Shown piece after piece: positions 1 through 7,240 of a DNA stretch of 64,000 nucleotides; positions within the stretch are counted from its first letter, which is position 1, and every line of letters starts with the position of its first letter. The DNA lies in the NCBI RefSeq assembly GCF_000820025.1, contig NZ_CDBI01000070.1, forward strand, positions 24,657 to 88,656, read 5' to 3'. The stretch is from Aeromonas popoffii (GTDB lineage Bacteria > Pseudomonadota > Gammaproteobacteria > Enterobacterales > Aeromonadaceae). A model generated the notes under the pieces. The model made no database searches, was not told the DNA's origin, and saw nothing but the letters and a program-made list of their open reading frames with translations. The position numbers were made by a program, and so were the translations under genes.

Positions 1-1
1 C

Positions 2-124
2 GAATACAGTACCAAGCGTTTCCACGGCTGGTTCAGCGCTGATAACCCGGTAGCCAAACCTCAGCTCCACCCGGACACCCCTGAGCGTCTGCTGCACGTG
101 TTGTCTCTCAAGCCCAACAGCTAA
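2..124 (+). CDS. ABC transporter substrate-binding protein, C-terminal end (partial)
   Basis: An open frame enters from the left edge and stops at TAA 122-124, giving about 40 residues ending SLKPNS. The segment itself is too short to identify. Its place immediately before two DppB/DppC-type permeases and two DppD/DppF-type ATPases makes it the end of the periplasmic chitooligosaccharide-binding protein, as in the Vibrio (GlcNAc)2 operon. The assignment is by context. A GC-rich stretch of about 120 bases separates it from the first permease. Confidence 0.6.
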   Translation, partial: EYSTKRFHGWFSADNPVAKPQLHPDTPERLLHVLSLKPNS

Positions 125-243
125 ACAATCCCGGCCCCCTGCGGGGGGCCATTTTCCCCGCCATCTCTTCCATCCCCCCGGATCGTACGGGGTTGGGGGA
201 GCTTTGCCCGACGCGGGGCAGGCTTGCAGTAAAAGGGTTTACC

Positions 244-1227
244 ATGGGATTTATACTGAGACGTTTCTCCTTCTATCTGGTCGCCTTCCTGGTCGCCGCC
301 ACCATTAACTTCCTGCTACCCCGAGCCATGCCTGGGGATCCTGTCTCCGTCATGTTTGCCCGCGCTGGCGCCATGATGGAACCCGCCGCCCTGGAGGCCC
401 TCAAGGCCACCTTCGGTTTTGTCGACGGCCCCATCGGCACCCAATTTCTCACCTATGTGAAGAGTGTCTTCACCTGGGATCTCGGCACCTCGGTGCGTTT
501 CTACCCGCAGCAGGTCTCTGACGTGCTGGGCCGCGCCATCGGCTGGACCCTGTTTCTGGTGGGCACCTCCACCATACTGAGCTTCTCCATCGGTTCCATC
601 GTCGGCATCTTCGCCGCCTGGCATCGCGGCGGCCGGATGGACAGCATTCTCTCCCCGCTCACGCTAGTGATGCAGGCCATCCCGCCGGTGGTGGTCTCCC
701 TGCTCGCCCTGTTCCTCTTCGGGGTCAGCCTGGAGTGGCTGCCCATCGGCTACGCCTACAGCCCGGAAATTCCGGCTGACTGGGGCTGGGAGCACATCAA
801 GAGCATCCTGACCCACGCCATCATGCCGGTGCTGACGCTGTCCATGGTGCAGGTGGGGGGCTTTCTCATCACCATGCGCAACAACATGATCAACCTGCTG
901 GGGGAGGATTACATCACCATGGCCAAGGCCAAGGGACTCTCCAGCAACCGGGTGATCTTCAACTACGGCGCCCGCAACGCCATACTGCCGAGCGTCACCG
1001 CCCTCTCCATGGCGCTCGGGTTCGTCATCGGCGGCTCCCTCATCACAGAGGTGATCTTCAACTATCCCGGCCTGGGTCTGACCCTCTATCAGGGCATACT
1101 GGCCCGCGACTATCCGCTCATTCAGGGGCAGCTGCTCATCATGACCATCACCATGCTCAGCTTCAACTTCCTGGCCGACATGCTCTACGTCTTCCTGGAT
1201 CCCCGTCTGCGTAAAGGAGGCAAATAA
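244..1227 (+). CDS. Chitooligosaccharide/oligopeptide ABC transporter permease 1 (DppB-like)
   Basis: 327-residue inner-membrane permease of the DppB/OppB family. Near the N terminus it has a first membrane helix and the family phrase LPRAMPGDP. There are about six helices, and the EAA loop that contacts the ATPase lies around residues 215-235 (DYITMAKAKGLSSNR). I chose ATG 244, preceded by AAAAGGG, rather than the frame-open codon at 193. The protein ends in a stop that overlaps the region of the next start (TAAGATG), and a strong AAAGGAGG sits just before that. With the next three genes it forms the importer for chitin oligosaccharides. Oligopeptide transport is the alternative from sequence alone; the GH9, kinase and GH20 genes downstream favour chitooligosaccharides. 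Confidence 0.87.
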   Translation: MGFILRRFSFYLVAFLVAATINFLLPRAMPGDPVSVMFARAGAMMEPAALEALKATFGFVDGPIGTQFLTYVKSVFTWDLGTSVRFYPQQVSDVLGRAIGWTLFLVGTSTILSFSIGSIVGIFAAWHRGGRMDSILSPLTLVMQAIPPVVVSLLALFLFGVSLEWLPIGYAYSPEIPADWGWEHIKSILTHAIMPVLTLSMVQVGGFLITMRNNMINLLGEDYITMAKAKGLSSNRVIFNYGARNAILPSVTALSMALGFVIGGSLITEVIFNYPGLGLTLYQGILARDYPLIQGQLLIMTITMLSFNFLADMLYVFLDPRLRKGGK

Positions 1228-1228
1228 G

Positions 1229-2194
1229 ATGCATATGCCAACCATGCTCAACATGCTGTTACCGGACAACAAGATGCGTATGCCCACCATCCTCAAGATC
1301 TTGTTGGGCAACCGCAAAGCCGCCTGTGGCCTCGCCATCGTGGTTGCCTTCATGCTGATGGCCATCTTTGCCCCGATCCTGGCCAGCAACGAGCCGACCA
1401 AACGGGTGGCTCGCCCCCACCAGCCGCCCAGTGCCGAGTTCGTGATGGGGTCCACCCGCATGGGCCACGATATCTGGGCCCAGTTCACCAATGGCGCCCG
1501 TATCTCGCTGTTGGTCGGCTTCAGCGCGGGTCTGCTGGTCTGTACCCTGGCGGTCGCCATCGGCATCACCGCCGGTTACTTCGGCGGTCTGGTGGATGAG
1601 TGCCTCACCTTCCTGATGAACGTGGTGCTGGTGATCCCCAACCTCCCCTTGCTACTGGTATTGGCGAGCTTTATCGGGGAGGCGTCGCCGACTGTGATTG
1701 CCGTGATAATAGGCTTGACCTCCTGGGCCTATGGCGCGCGGGTCATCCGTGCCCAGACCCTGGCCCTGCGCGAAAAAGAGTTCGTCATCGCCGCCGAAGT
1801 GCTGGGGGAGCCGGCCTGGCGCATCATTCTGGTGGAGATACTGCCCAACCTCATCTCCATCATAGGGGTGAGCTTTATCGGCTCCATCATCTACGCCATC
1901 GTCACCGAAGCGACCCTGGAGTTCCTCGGGCTCGGCGACCCGACCGTGGTGAGCTGGGGCATCATGCTCTACAACGCCCAGACCTCCAGCGCCATCATGG
2001 TGGGCGCCTGGTGGGAGATCCTGGCCCCCTGCTTCGCCATCGCCACCCTGGGTGCGGGCCTGGCTCTGCTCAACTTCGCCATCGACGAGATAGCCAACCC
2101 GCAGCTGCGCTCCCACAAAGGGCTCAACCGCTGGAAGAAACTTGCCACACCGGCCGCAACACCGCTCTGTGCAGCTCAGGAGAAGACAGCATGA
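1229..2194 (+). CDS. Chitooligosaccharide/oligopeptide ABC transporter permease 2 (DppC-like)
   Basis: 321-residue DppC/OppC-type permease that pairs with permease 1. The N terminus is cytoplasmic, a first helix follows around residues 30-50, then a periplasmic stretch with the family pattern GHDIWAQ, and later helices with the EAA loop near LREKEFVIAAEVLGEP. The start ATG 1229 follows an AAAGGAGG box at 1213-1220. The repeated MPT motif at the N terminus (MHMPTMLNML then MRMPTILKIL) means the true start could be the ATG near 1274, but the ribosome-binding site supports 1229. Its stop overlaps the ATG of the first ATPase by four bases (ATGA), which indicates translational coupling. Confidence 0.87.
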   Translation: MHMPTMLNMLLPDNKMRMPTILKILLGNRKAACGLAIVVAFMLMAIFAPILASNEPTKRVARPHQPPSAEFVMGSTRMGHDIWAQFTNGARISLLVGFSAGLLVCTLAVAIGITAGYFGGLVDECLTFLMNVVLVIPNLPLLLVLASFIGEASPTVIAVIIGLTSWAYGARVIRAQTLALREKEFVIAAEVLGEPAWRIILVEILPNLISIIGVSFIGSIIYAIVTEATLEFLGLGDPTVVSWGIMLYNAQTSSAIMVGAWWEILAPCFAIATLGAGLALLNFAIDEIANPQLRSHKGLNRWKKLATPAATPLCAAQEKTA

Positions 2195-3210
2195 ACAAGC
2201 ATCCCCTGCTGTCAGTACGCAATCTTTGCGTCGACTACATCACCGAAAATGGCGACGTGCGCGCCGTCAACTCGGTGAGCTTCGATATCAGACAGGGCGA
2301 GATCTTCGGTCTCGCCGGCGAGTCGGGCTGCGGCAAGTCCACCGTCGCCTTCTCGGTGGCCCGACTGCACAAGCCGCCCGCTTACATCAGCGGTGGCGAG
2401 ATCCTGTTCAAGGGGGAGAACATCCTCCACTACAACGAGGAGCGGCTGCGCTCCTACCGCTGGCAACAGGTCTCGGTGGTGTTCCAGTCCGCCATGAACG
2501 CCTTGAACCCGGTGCTGCGGATGGAGGAGCAGTTCTGCGACGTGCTGCTGGCCCACAACCACGGCATGACCCGCGTTGATGCGATCAAGCGCGCCCAGGT
2601 GCTGCTGGAGATAGTCGACATACACCCGAGCCGGCTCAAGGATTACCCGCACCAGTTCTCCGGCGGCATGCGCCAGCGGCTGGTGATCGCCATCGCCATG
2701 GCGCTCAACCCCGAGCTGCTGATCATGGATGAGCCCACCACGGCGCTCGATGTGGTGGTGCAACGGGAGATTTTGCAGAAGGTCTACGCCCTGAAAGAGC
2801 AGTTCAACTTCTCCATTCTGTTCATCACCCACGACCTCTCCTTGATGGTGGAATTCTGCGATCGCATCGGCATCATGTATGCCGGTGAACTGATAGAGGT
2901 CGCCCCCTCCAAAGCTATTTTGACTGCGCCACTGCACCCCTATACCAAGGGGCTCGGCAACTCCTTCCCGCCCCTGCACGGACCGAAAACCGTGCTGGAG
3001 GGGATCCCGGGCACCCCGCTCAACCTGCTGGAGGTGCCGGTCGGCTGCCGCTTTCAGGCCCGTTGCGGCAAGGTGCACGCGCGCTGCCGTCAGGAGTACA
3101 CAGTCCTCACCGAGATCCGCCCCGGGCAACAGACCGCCTGCCACCTCTATGAAGAGCAGGGGCTGCAACAAGATTCCGTGATCTATCTGGACAAGGCCGC
3201 TGGCTGTTAA
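2191..3210 (+). CDS. ABC transporter ATP-binding protein 1 (DppD-like)
   Basis: 339-residue cytoplasmic ATPase of the peptide/nickel importer family. It shows Walker [10 protein letters not shown] (residues about 44-52), the ABC signature SGGMRQR, Walker [13 protein letters not shown] and the H-loop FITHDLS. The C-terminal oligopeptide/dipeptide region has a cysteine cluster ([15 protein letters not shown]), as is usual for the DppD/DppF extension that can bind an Fe-S cluster. The ATG overlaps the upstream permease stop by four bases. It is expected to energise chitooligosaccharide uptake as a heterodimer with the next gene. Confidence 0.9.
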   Translation: MNKHPLLSVRNLCVDYITENGDVRAVNSVSFDIRQGEIFGLAGESGCGKSTVAFSVARLHKPPAYISGGEILFKGENILHYNEERLRSYRWQQVSVVFQSAMNALNPVLRMEEQFCDVLLAHNHGMTRVDAIKRAQVLLEIVDIHPSRLKDYPHQFSGGMRQRLVIAIAMALNPELLIMDEPTTALDVVVQREILQKVYALKEQFNFSILFITHDLSLMVEFCDRIGIMYAGELIEVAPSKAILTAPLHPYTKGLGNSFPPLHGPKTVLEGIPGTPLNLLEVPVGCRFQARCGKVHARCRQEYTVLTEIRPGQQTACHLYEEQGLQQDSVIYLDKAAGC

Positions 3211-3221
3211 GGATGTCTGTC

Positions 3222-4214
3222 ATGCAAATCGCCAACACCGATGCCCCCATCATCGAAGTCCAGCATCTCTACAAGGACTTCCCCATCAACTCCAATGCCA
3301 TCAAGAGTGGCAAGATGCGGGCACTCTCCGACATCACCTTCAACCTGCACCGGGGCCGCGCCCTGGCAGTGGTCGGGGAGTCGGGCTCCGGCAAGAGCAC
3401 CATCGCCAAGATCATCGCCAAGATGTACAAGCTCAGTGCCGGGCGCATTCTCTATCGCGGCCGGGATCTGGAGGAGTTCAACAAGGGCACTGCCCTGCTG
3501 GACTATCGCCAGAGCGTGCAGATGGTGTGGCAAGATCCGTTCGGTTCTCTCAACCCGACCCACACCATCTATCACCACATCGCCCGCCCCCTGCTGCTGC
3601 ACAGCAAGGTGATCGACAAAAAAGAGCTGCCCGACATGGTCCATGCCCTGCTGGAGAAAGTCGGCCTCACTCCCGCCAAGGCGACCGCAGCCAAGTACCC
3701 CCACCAGCTCTCTGGCGGCCAGCGCCAGCGGGTCAACATCGCCCGCAATCTGGCGGTAGAGGCGCAAGTGGTACTGGCGGACGAGCCGACCTCCATGCTC
3801 GACGTCTCCATTCGCATCGGCATCCTCAACCTGATGGAACAGATGAAGAACGAACTGGGGGTCTCCATGCTCTACATCACCCACGACATCGCCACCGCCC
3901 GCTATGTGGCGGAAGATCTGGCGGTGATGTACGTGGGCCACATGGTGGAGTGGGGCGAGGTGGACGAGATCCTGCACCACCCGCAGCACCCCTACACCCA
4001 GCTGCTCATCTCGGCGGTACCCGACCCCGAGAAGAGCATCCACGCCGAGCTGGAGGGTGGCCGCAAGGGGGAGATCCCGCTCTGGACACCGGAGTCCTGC
4101 GGTTGCCCCTTTGCCGGGCGCTGCAATCAGGCGATGCCCCGCTGCAAGGAGAGCCTGCCTGCCATCACCAGGCTGGCCGACAATCACTTCGTGCGCTGCT
4201 ACCTCTACGAGTGA
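3222..4214 (+). CDS. ABC transporter ATP-binding protein 2 (DppF-like)
   Basis: 330-residue ATPase, the partner of the preceding one. It carries Walker A GESGSGKST, signature LSGGQRQRV, Walker B VVLADEPTSMLD and H-loop YITHDIA. The C-terminal extension has cysteines in CGCPFAGRC and near MPRC. I prefer ATG 3222 because AAGGA at 3209-3213 lies eight bases before it; ATG 3213 is in frame but directly abuts that box. It is the last gene of the transporter block. A hairpin and about 115 bases separate it from the hydrolase genes. Confidence 0.88.
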   Translation: MQIANTDAPIIEVQHLYKDFPINSNAIKSGKMRALSDITFNLHRGRALAVVGESGSGKSTIAKIIAKMYKLSAGRILYRGRDLEEFNKGTALLDYRQSVQMVWQDPFGSLNPTHTIYHHIARPLLLHSKVIDKKELPDMVHALLEKVGLTPAKATAAKYPHQLSGGQRQRVNIARNLAVEAQVVLADEPTSMLDVSIRIGILNLMEQMKNELGVSMLYITHDIATARYVAEDLAVMYVGHMVEWGEVDEILHHPQHPYTQLLISAVPDPEKSIHAELEGGRKGEIPLWTPESCGCPFAGRCNQAMPRCKESLPAITRLADNHFVRCYLYE

Positions 4215-4230
4215 GGGTGAGCCTTAGACC

Positions 4231-4252
4231 GGCCGGACAGCACTGTCCGGCC
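4231..4252 (+). other. Intercistronic hairpin
   Basis: A perfect inverted repeat GGCCGGACAG-CA-CTGTCCGGCC lies between the transporter ATPase and the GH9 gene. There is no following T tract, so it is more likely an mRNA-stabilising or processing structure than a terminator, letting transporter and enzyme genes be expressed at different levels. Confidence 0.6.
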
Positions 4253-4329
4253 ATGGCCTCGATACGGGGTGACCACAGCCCCGTGATGTGCCTCACCGTC
4301 CGTCGGTGAACCACAGGAGTAATACCTTG

Positions 4330-6063
4330 ATGGAACTCTTGATCAATCAGGTGGGCTACGAGTGCGACGGGCACAAGGTCGCCCTCTTGCAAACCTCCCA
4401 CGCCCATGATCTCGGCGGCTATGTCAGGCTGCAACGCCTCTATGATGGCCAGATCCTGTTTGAAACCCCGCTGCAAGCAGCCGGGGGCGTCCCCGGCTGG
4501 CAGGGCCGCGCTTACTGGCGTGCCGACTTCTCCGCATTCAAGGTGCCCGGTCATTACCGGCTGGAGGCAATCACTGCCCAAGGGATTGTCCGCTCGACCC
4601 GCTTTGCCATCGGCCAGGATCTGCTGGCCAGTCGTTGCCTCTCCGACGTCATTCACTACTTCAAGGGGCAGCGCGCCAGCGGCACCTTCGATCGGGCAGA
4701 CCGCAGCGCCCGCCTGTTTGGCACCGACCAGCACAAAGATGTGCACGGCGGCTGGTTCGATGCCAGTGGCGACATGAGCAAGTACTTGAGCCACCTCTCC
4801 TACGCCAACTACCTCAACCCCCAGCAGACCCCCATGGTGGTGTGGGCCCTGCTCAAGTGCAGGGAGCTGCTGGCTCCGCGCCGCGATATCGATGGGGTGA
4901 ACCTCTGCAAGCGACTCAATGACGAAGCGCTGCACGGCACCGATTTCCTCTGCCGGATGCAGGATGAGTCGGGCTTCTTCTTCATGACCCTGTTCGACCA
5001 GTGGAGCAAGGATCCCGCCCAGCGCGAGCTGTGCGCCTATGCCACCCAGCAGGGGATCAAGTCCGCCAACTGGCAGGCGGGTTTTCGCCAAGGGGGTGGC
5101 ATGGCCATCGCCGCGCTGGCCCGCGCCGCCCGCGAGAGCGTCAGCGGCGACGTCGATGCCAGCCGCTACGCCGAGGCGGCCAGCCGCGGCTACCTGCACC
5201 TGCGTGAGTACAACCTCGCCTATCTGGATGACGGGGTAGAGAACATCATCGACGACTACTGCGCCCTGCTGGCGGCGGTGGAGCTGACCCGCACCTTAGG
5301 CTCCGAGTGGCTGGCCGAGGCAAGAGCCCGAGCCAGCAAGCTCTGCGCCCGCCAGCGAATCCATCCGGAGCTGGGTCACTACTGGTCGGCCAACGAGGAT
5401 GGCTCACGCCCCTACTATCACGCCGCCGAAGCGGGCCTGCCGGTGCTGGCGCTGCTGGAATATTTAGGCGTAGAGCCAGATCAGGGGCGCAAGGCCCGGG
5501 TGCAAACGGTGGTGGAGCAGGCGCTGGCCGCCGAGCTGGCACTGTGCGCCCGGGCGGGCAATCCCTTCTCCCTCGCCCGCCAATATGTCAAAGGGGTGGA
5601 TGAAGCGCCGCGCGTCAGCTTTTTTATCCCCCATCACAACGAATCCGGCTACTGGTGGCAGGGGGAGAACGCCCGCCTCGCGTCGCTGGCGACCATGGCC
5701 TTTGCCGCCGCCCGCCACTTCCCCCGCCAGAGCCAGCCACTGAACACTTACGGCCAGCGCCAGCTCGACTGGATCCTCGGGCAAAACCCGTTCAACGCCT
5801 GCATGCTGGCGGGCCACGGCATCAACAACCCCACCTATACCGCCGGGTATCCCAATGCGCAGGGGGGTATCTGCAACGGCATCACCGCCGGGTTCGATGA
5901 CGAACATGAGGTGGCCTTTATCCCGCAGGAGTACAAGGATCGGCTGGATCAGAACTGGCGCTGGGGCGAGCAGTGGATCCCCCACGCCGCCTGGTTTGCC
6001 CTGGCCATCAGCTGGCAGAGTGCCCTGGGTGATCGAAATGAGCAGGGAGGTCACCATGATTGA
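4330..6063 (+). CDS. Glycoside hydrolase family 9 protein (glucosaminidase/beta-glucosidase type)
   Basis: 577-residue GH9 enzyme without a signal peptide, so probably cytoplasmic. An N-terminal Ig-like cellulase domain (residues 1-85, beginning MELLINQVGYE) precedes an (alpha/alpha)6 catalytic barrel. Candidate catalytic residues are D144 and D148 in GWFDASGDMSKY (the GH9 DAGD equivalent) and E547 in WGEQWIPHAAW. The start ATG 4330 follows CAGGAG; a TTG at 4327 is also possible. In Vibrio and Photobacterium the homologue in the chitooligosaccharide operon acts on glucosamine or glucose disaccharides rather than cellulose, so the old label endoglucanase is probably wrong here. The last 43 codons lie in a 136-bp tandem duplication, and the stop overlaps a downstream ATG by eight bases. 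Confidence 0.88.
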   Translation: MELLINQVGYECDGHKVALLQTSHAHDLGGYVRLQRLYDGQILFETPLQAAGGVPGWQGRAYWRADFSAFKVPGHYRLEAITAQGIVRSTRFAIGQDLLASRCLSDVIHYFKGQRASGTFDRADRSARLFGTDQHKDVHGGWFDASGDMSKYLSHLSYANYLNPQQTPMVVWALLKCRELLAPRRDIDGVNLCKRLNDEALHGTDFLCRMQDESGFFFMTLFDQWSKDPAQRELCAYATQQGIKSANWQAGFRQGGGMAIAALARAARESVSGDVDASRYAEAASRGYLHLREYNLAYLDDGVENIIDDYCALLAAVELTRTLGSEWLAEARARASKLCARQRIHPELGHYWSANEDGSRPYYHAAEAGLPVLALLEYLGVEPDQGRKARVQTVVEQALAAELALCARAGNPFSLARQYVKGVDEAPRVSFFIPHHNESGYWWQGENARLASLATMAFAAARHFPRQSQPLNTYGQRQLDWILGQNPFNACMLAGHGINNPTYTAGYPNAQGGICNGITAGFDDEHEVAFIPQEYKDRLDQNWRWGEQWIPHAAWFALAISWQSALGDRNEQGGHHD

Positions 6064-6203
6064 GATGTACAGGAATCGGCTCGATCATAACTGGCACAGG
6101 GAAGAACAGCGGATCCTCCATGCAGTCCGGTTTGCCCTGGCCATCAGCTGGCAGAGTGCCCTGGGTAATCAAAATGAGCAGGGAGGTCACCATGATTGAG
6201 TTC
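5932..6203 (+). repeat. 136-bp diverged tandem duplication at the GH9/kinase junction
   Basis: Two direct copies (5932-6067 and 6068-6203) keep a constant offset of 136 bases. The unit covers the last codons of the GH9 gene, the ribosome-binding site AGCAGGGAGG and the kinase start ATGATTGAG. The first half of the unit differs at many positions. The second half has one 36-base identical block and only two differences up to the start codon. Confidence 0.9.
6056..6199 (+). CDS. 48-residue overlapping small ORF created by the junction duplication
   Basis: It starts at the first copy of the kinase start (ATGATTGAG) behind a good AGCAGGGAGG site. It then reads a second copy of the GH9 C terminus (residues like RLDHNW and FALAISWQSALG) and ends in TGA 6197-6199. 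It overlaps the GH9 stop upstream and the real kinase start downstream by eight bases each, so the ATGATTGA coupling occurs twice. The frame has stayed open despite substitutions, and the GH9 glutamate region is still recognisable (HREEQRI). It may be translated as a relay to the kinase, or may be a harmless relic. No function is proposed. Confidence 0.45.
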   Translation: MIEMYRNRLDHNWHREEQRILHAVRFALAISWQSALGNQNEQGGHHD

Positions 6204-7064
6204 TGGGTCGGGGTCGATGGCGGGGGCACCCACACCCGCGCCCGCATTCGGGATCGGACGGGCAAGCTGCTCGGCGAGGGGCGCGCCGCCGGATCCAATC
6301 TGGAGCTGGGCATAGAGGTCGCTCACGCCAATGTGCTGGCTGCCATCGCCAGCGCCCGGATCACTGCCGGGCTCGGCATCGAGAGCGAACAGCTGATGGG
6401 GGGCGGGCTGGCACTCGCCTCCGCCGAGCTGGCCGACTGCTACCACGCCATGCTCGCCATGCCGTTCCCTTTTGCGAGCGTGCGGCTCACCTCCGATGCC
6501 TTCGGTGCCTGTCTGGGCGCCTTTGGCGGCGAGGAGGGGGCCATCCTCATCGCCGGTACCGGCTCGGCCGGGCTCATCTATCGCCACGGCCAGCTTCACA
6601 CCTGCTCCGGTCGCGGCTTCCCCATCTCGGATCTGGGCAGCGGCGCCTGGCTGGGGCTGCGTGCCATCCAGCAATCCCTGCTCTGCCATGACGGCATCCT
6701 GCCCCCCAGCACGCTCGCCATCCGCTTGCTCGATCACTTCAAGCGGGATCAGGCGGAAGTGGTGCGCTGGGCCGCCCGCGCCATTCCGGCAGACTATGGT
6801 CACTTTGCCCCCTGGGTGTTCGATGCCGCCAGCGATGGCGACGAGCTCGCCAACCAGCTGCTGGACGAAACCTGCACCCAGCTGCATACCCTGCTGGAGG
6901 GGATGCAGCAGCTGGGAGCCAGCCAGATTGCCCTGCTCGGCGGCATCGGCATGCGCCTCGCCCCCCGGCTAGCGCACGTCAACCTCGTTCACCCGCAAGC
7001 CGATGCACTGGAGGGGGCCATCCTGTTTGCCCAGTCGGAGGCGTTCCCATGTCTGCACTGCTGA
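6192..7064 (+). CDS. BadF/BadG/BcrA-type ATPase, glucosamine/N-acetylglucosamine kinase
   Basis: 290-residue sugar kinase of the ASKHA fold. The phosphate-1 loop is VGVDGGGTHTRARI at the N terminus, a second glycine motif is ILIAGTGSAGLIY near residues 117-129, and the C-terminal adenosine motif is IALLGGIGMRLAP. In the Vibrio chitin operon the homologue phosphorylates glucosamine or GlcNAc released from imported oligosaccharides. ATG 6192 is the second copy of a duplicated start region; the first copy (6056) leads into the small ORF instead. The 3' end overlaps the start of another small ORF at 7049. Substrate choice between GlcN and GlcNAc cannot be decided here. Confidence 0.87.
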   Translation: MIEFWVGVDGGGTHTRARIRDRTGKLLGEGRAAGSNLELGIEVAHANVLAAIASARITAGLGIESEQLMGGGLALASAELADCYHAMLAMPFPFASVRLTSDAFGACLGAFGGEEGAILIAGTGSAGLIYRHGQLHTCSGRGFPISDLGSGAWLGLRAIQQSLLCHDGILPPSTLAIRLLDHFKRDQAEVVRWAARAIPADYGHFAPWVFDAASDGDELANQLLDETCTQLHTLLEGMQQLGASQIALLGGIGMRLAPRLAHVNLVHPQADALEGAILFAQSEAFPCLHC

Positions 7065-7240
7065 GCCTTGTCCCATTCGATCTGCCCGCTGGCGGGGACA
7101 GGATCCCCCTCTGCCCGCTTCAGGGGGCGCCCATCTCCGCACTCAGGATCCCTCCCCACGTTGACCAGTACCACAAGGAGATGATCGCCCTGTTTGTTCC
7201 CTTAACTCCCTCAGAGGAATTTGCATGTCTGCACCCCTGA
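7049..7240 (+). CDS. 63-residue overlapping small ORF between kinase and GH20 genes
   Basis: It begins ATGTCTGCAC within the last codons of the kinase and ends CTGCACCCCTGA inside the first codons of the GH20 gene. Its first residues (MSA) match the GH20 start, and its last residues (PSEEFACLHP) resemble the kinase end (QSEAFPCLHC). This looks like an older duplication of the kinase/GH20 junction. The interior is proline- and leucine-rich with no recognised family. Whether it is translated is unknown. Confidence 0.35.
   Translation: MSALLSLVPFDLPAGGDRIPLCPLQGAPISALRIPPHVDQYHKEMIALFVPLTPSEEFACLHP

Noticed and set aside
1600..2190. Upstream extension of the DppD-like frame
   Set aside because: It lies inside the permease 2 gene in another frame; the coupled ATG at 2191 and the homologous start define the gene.
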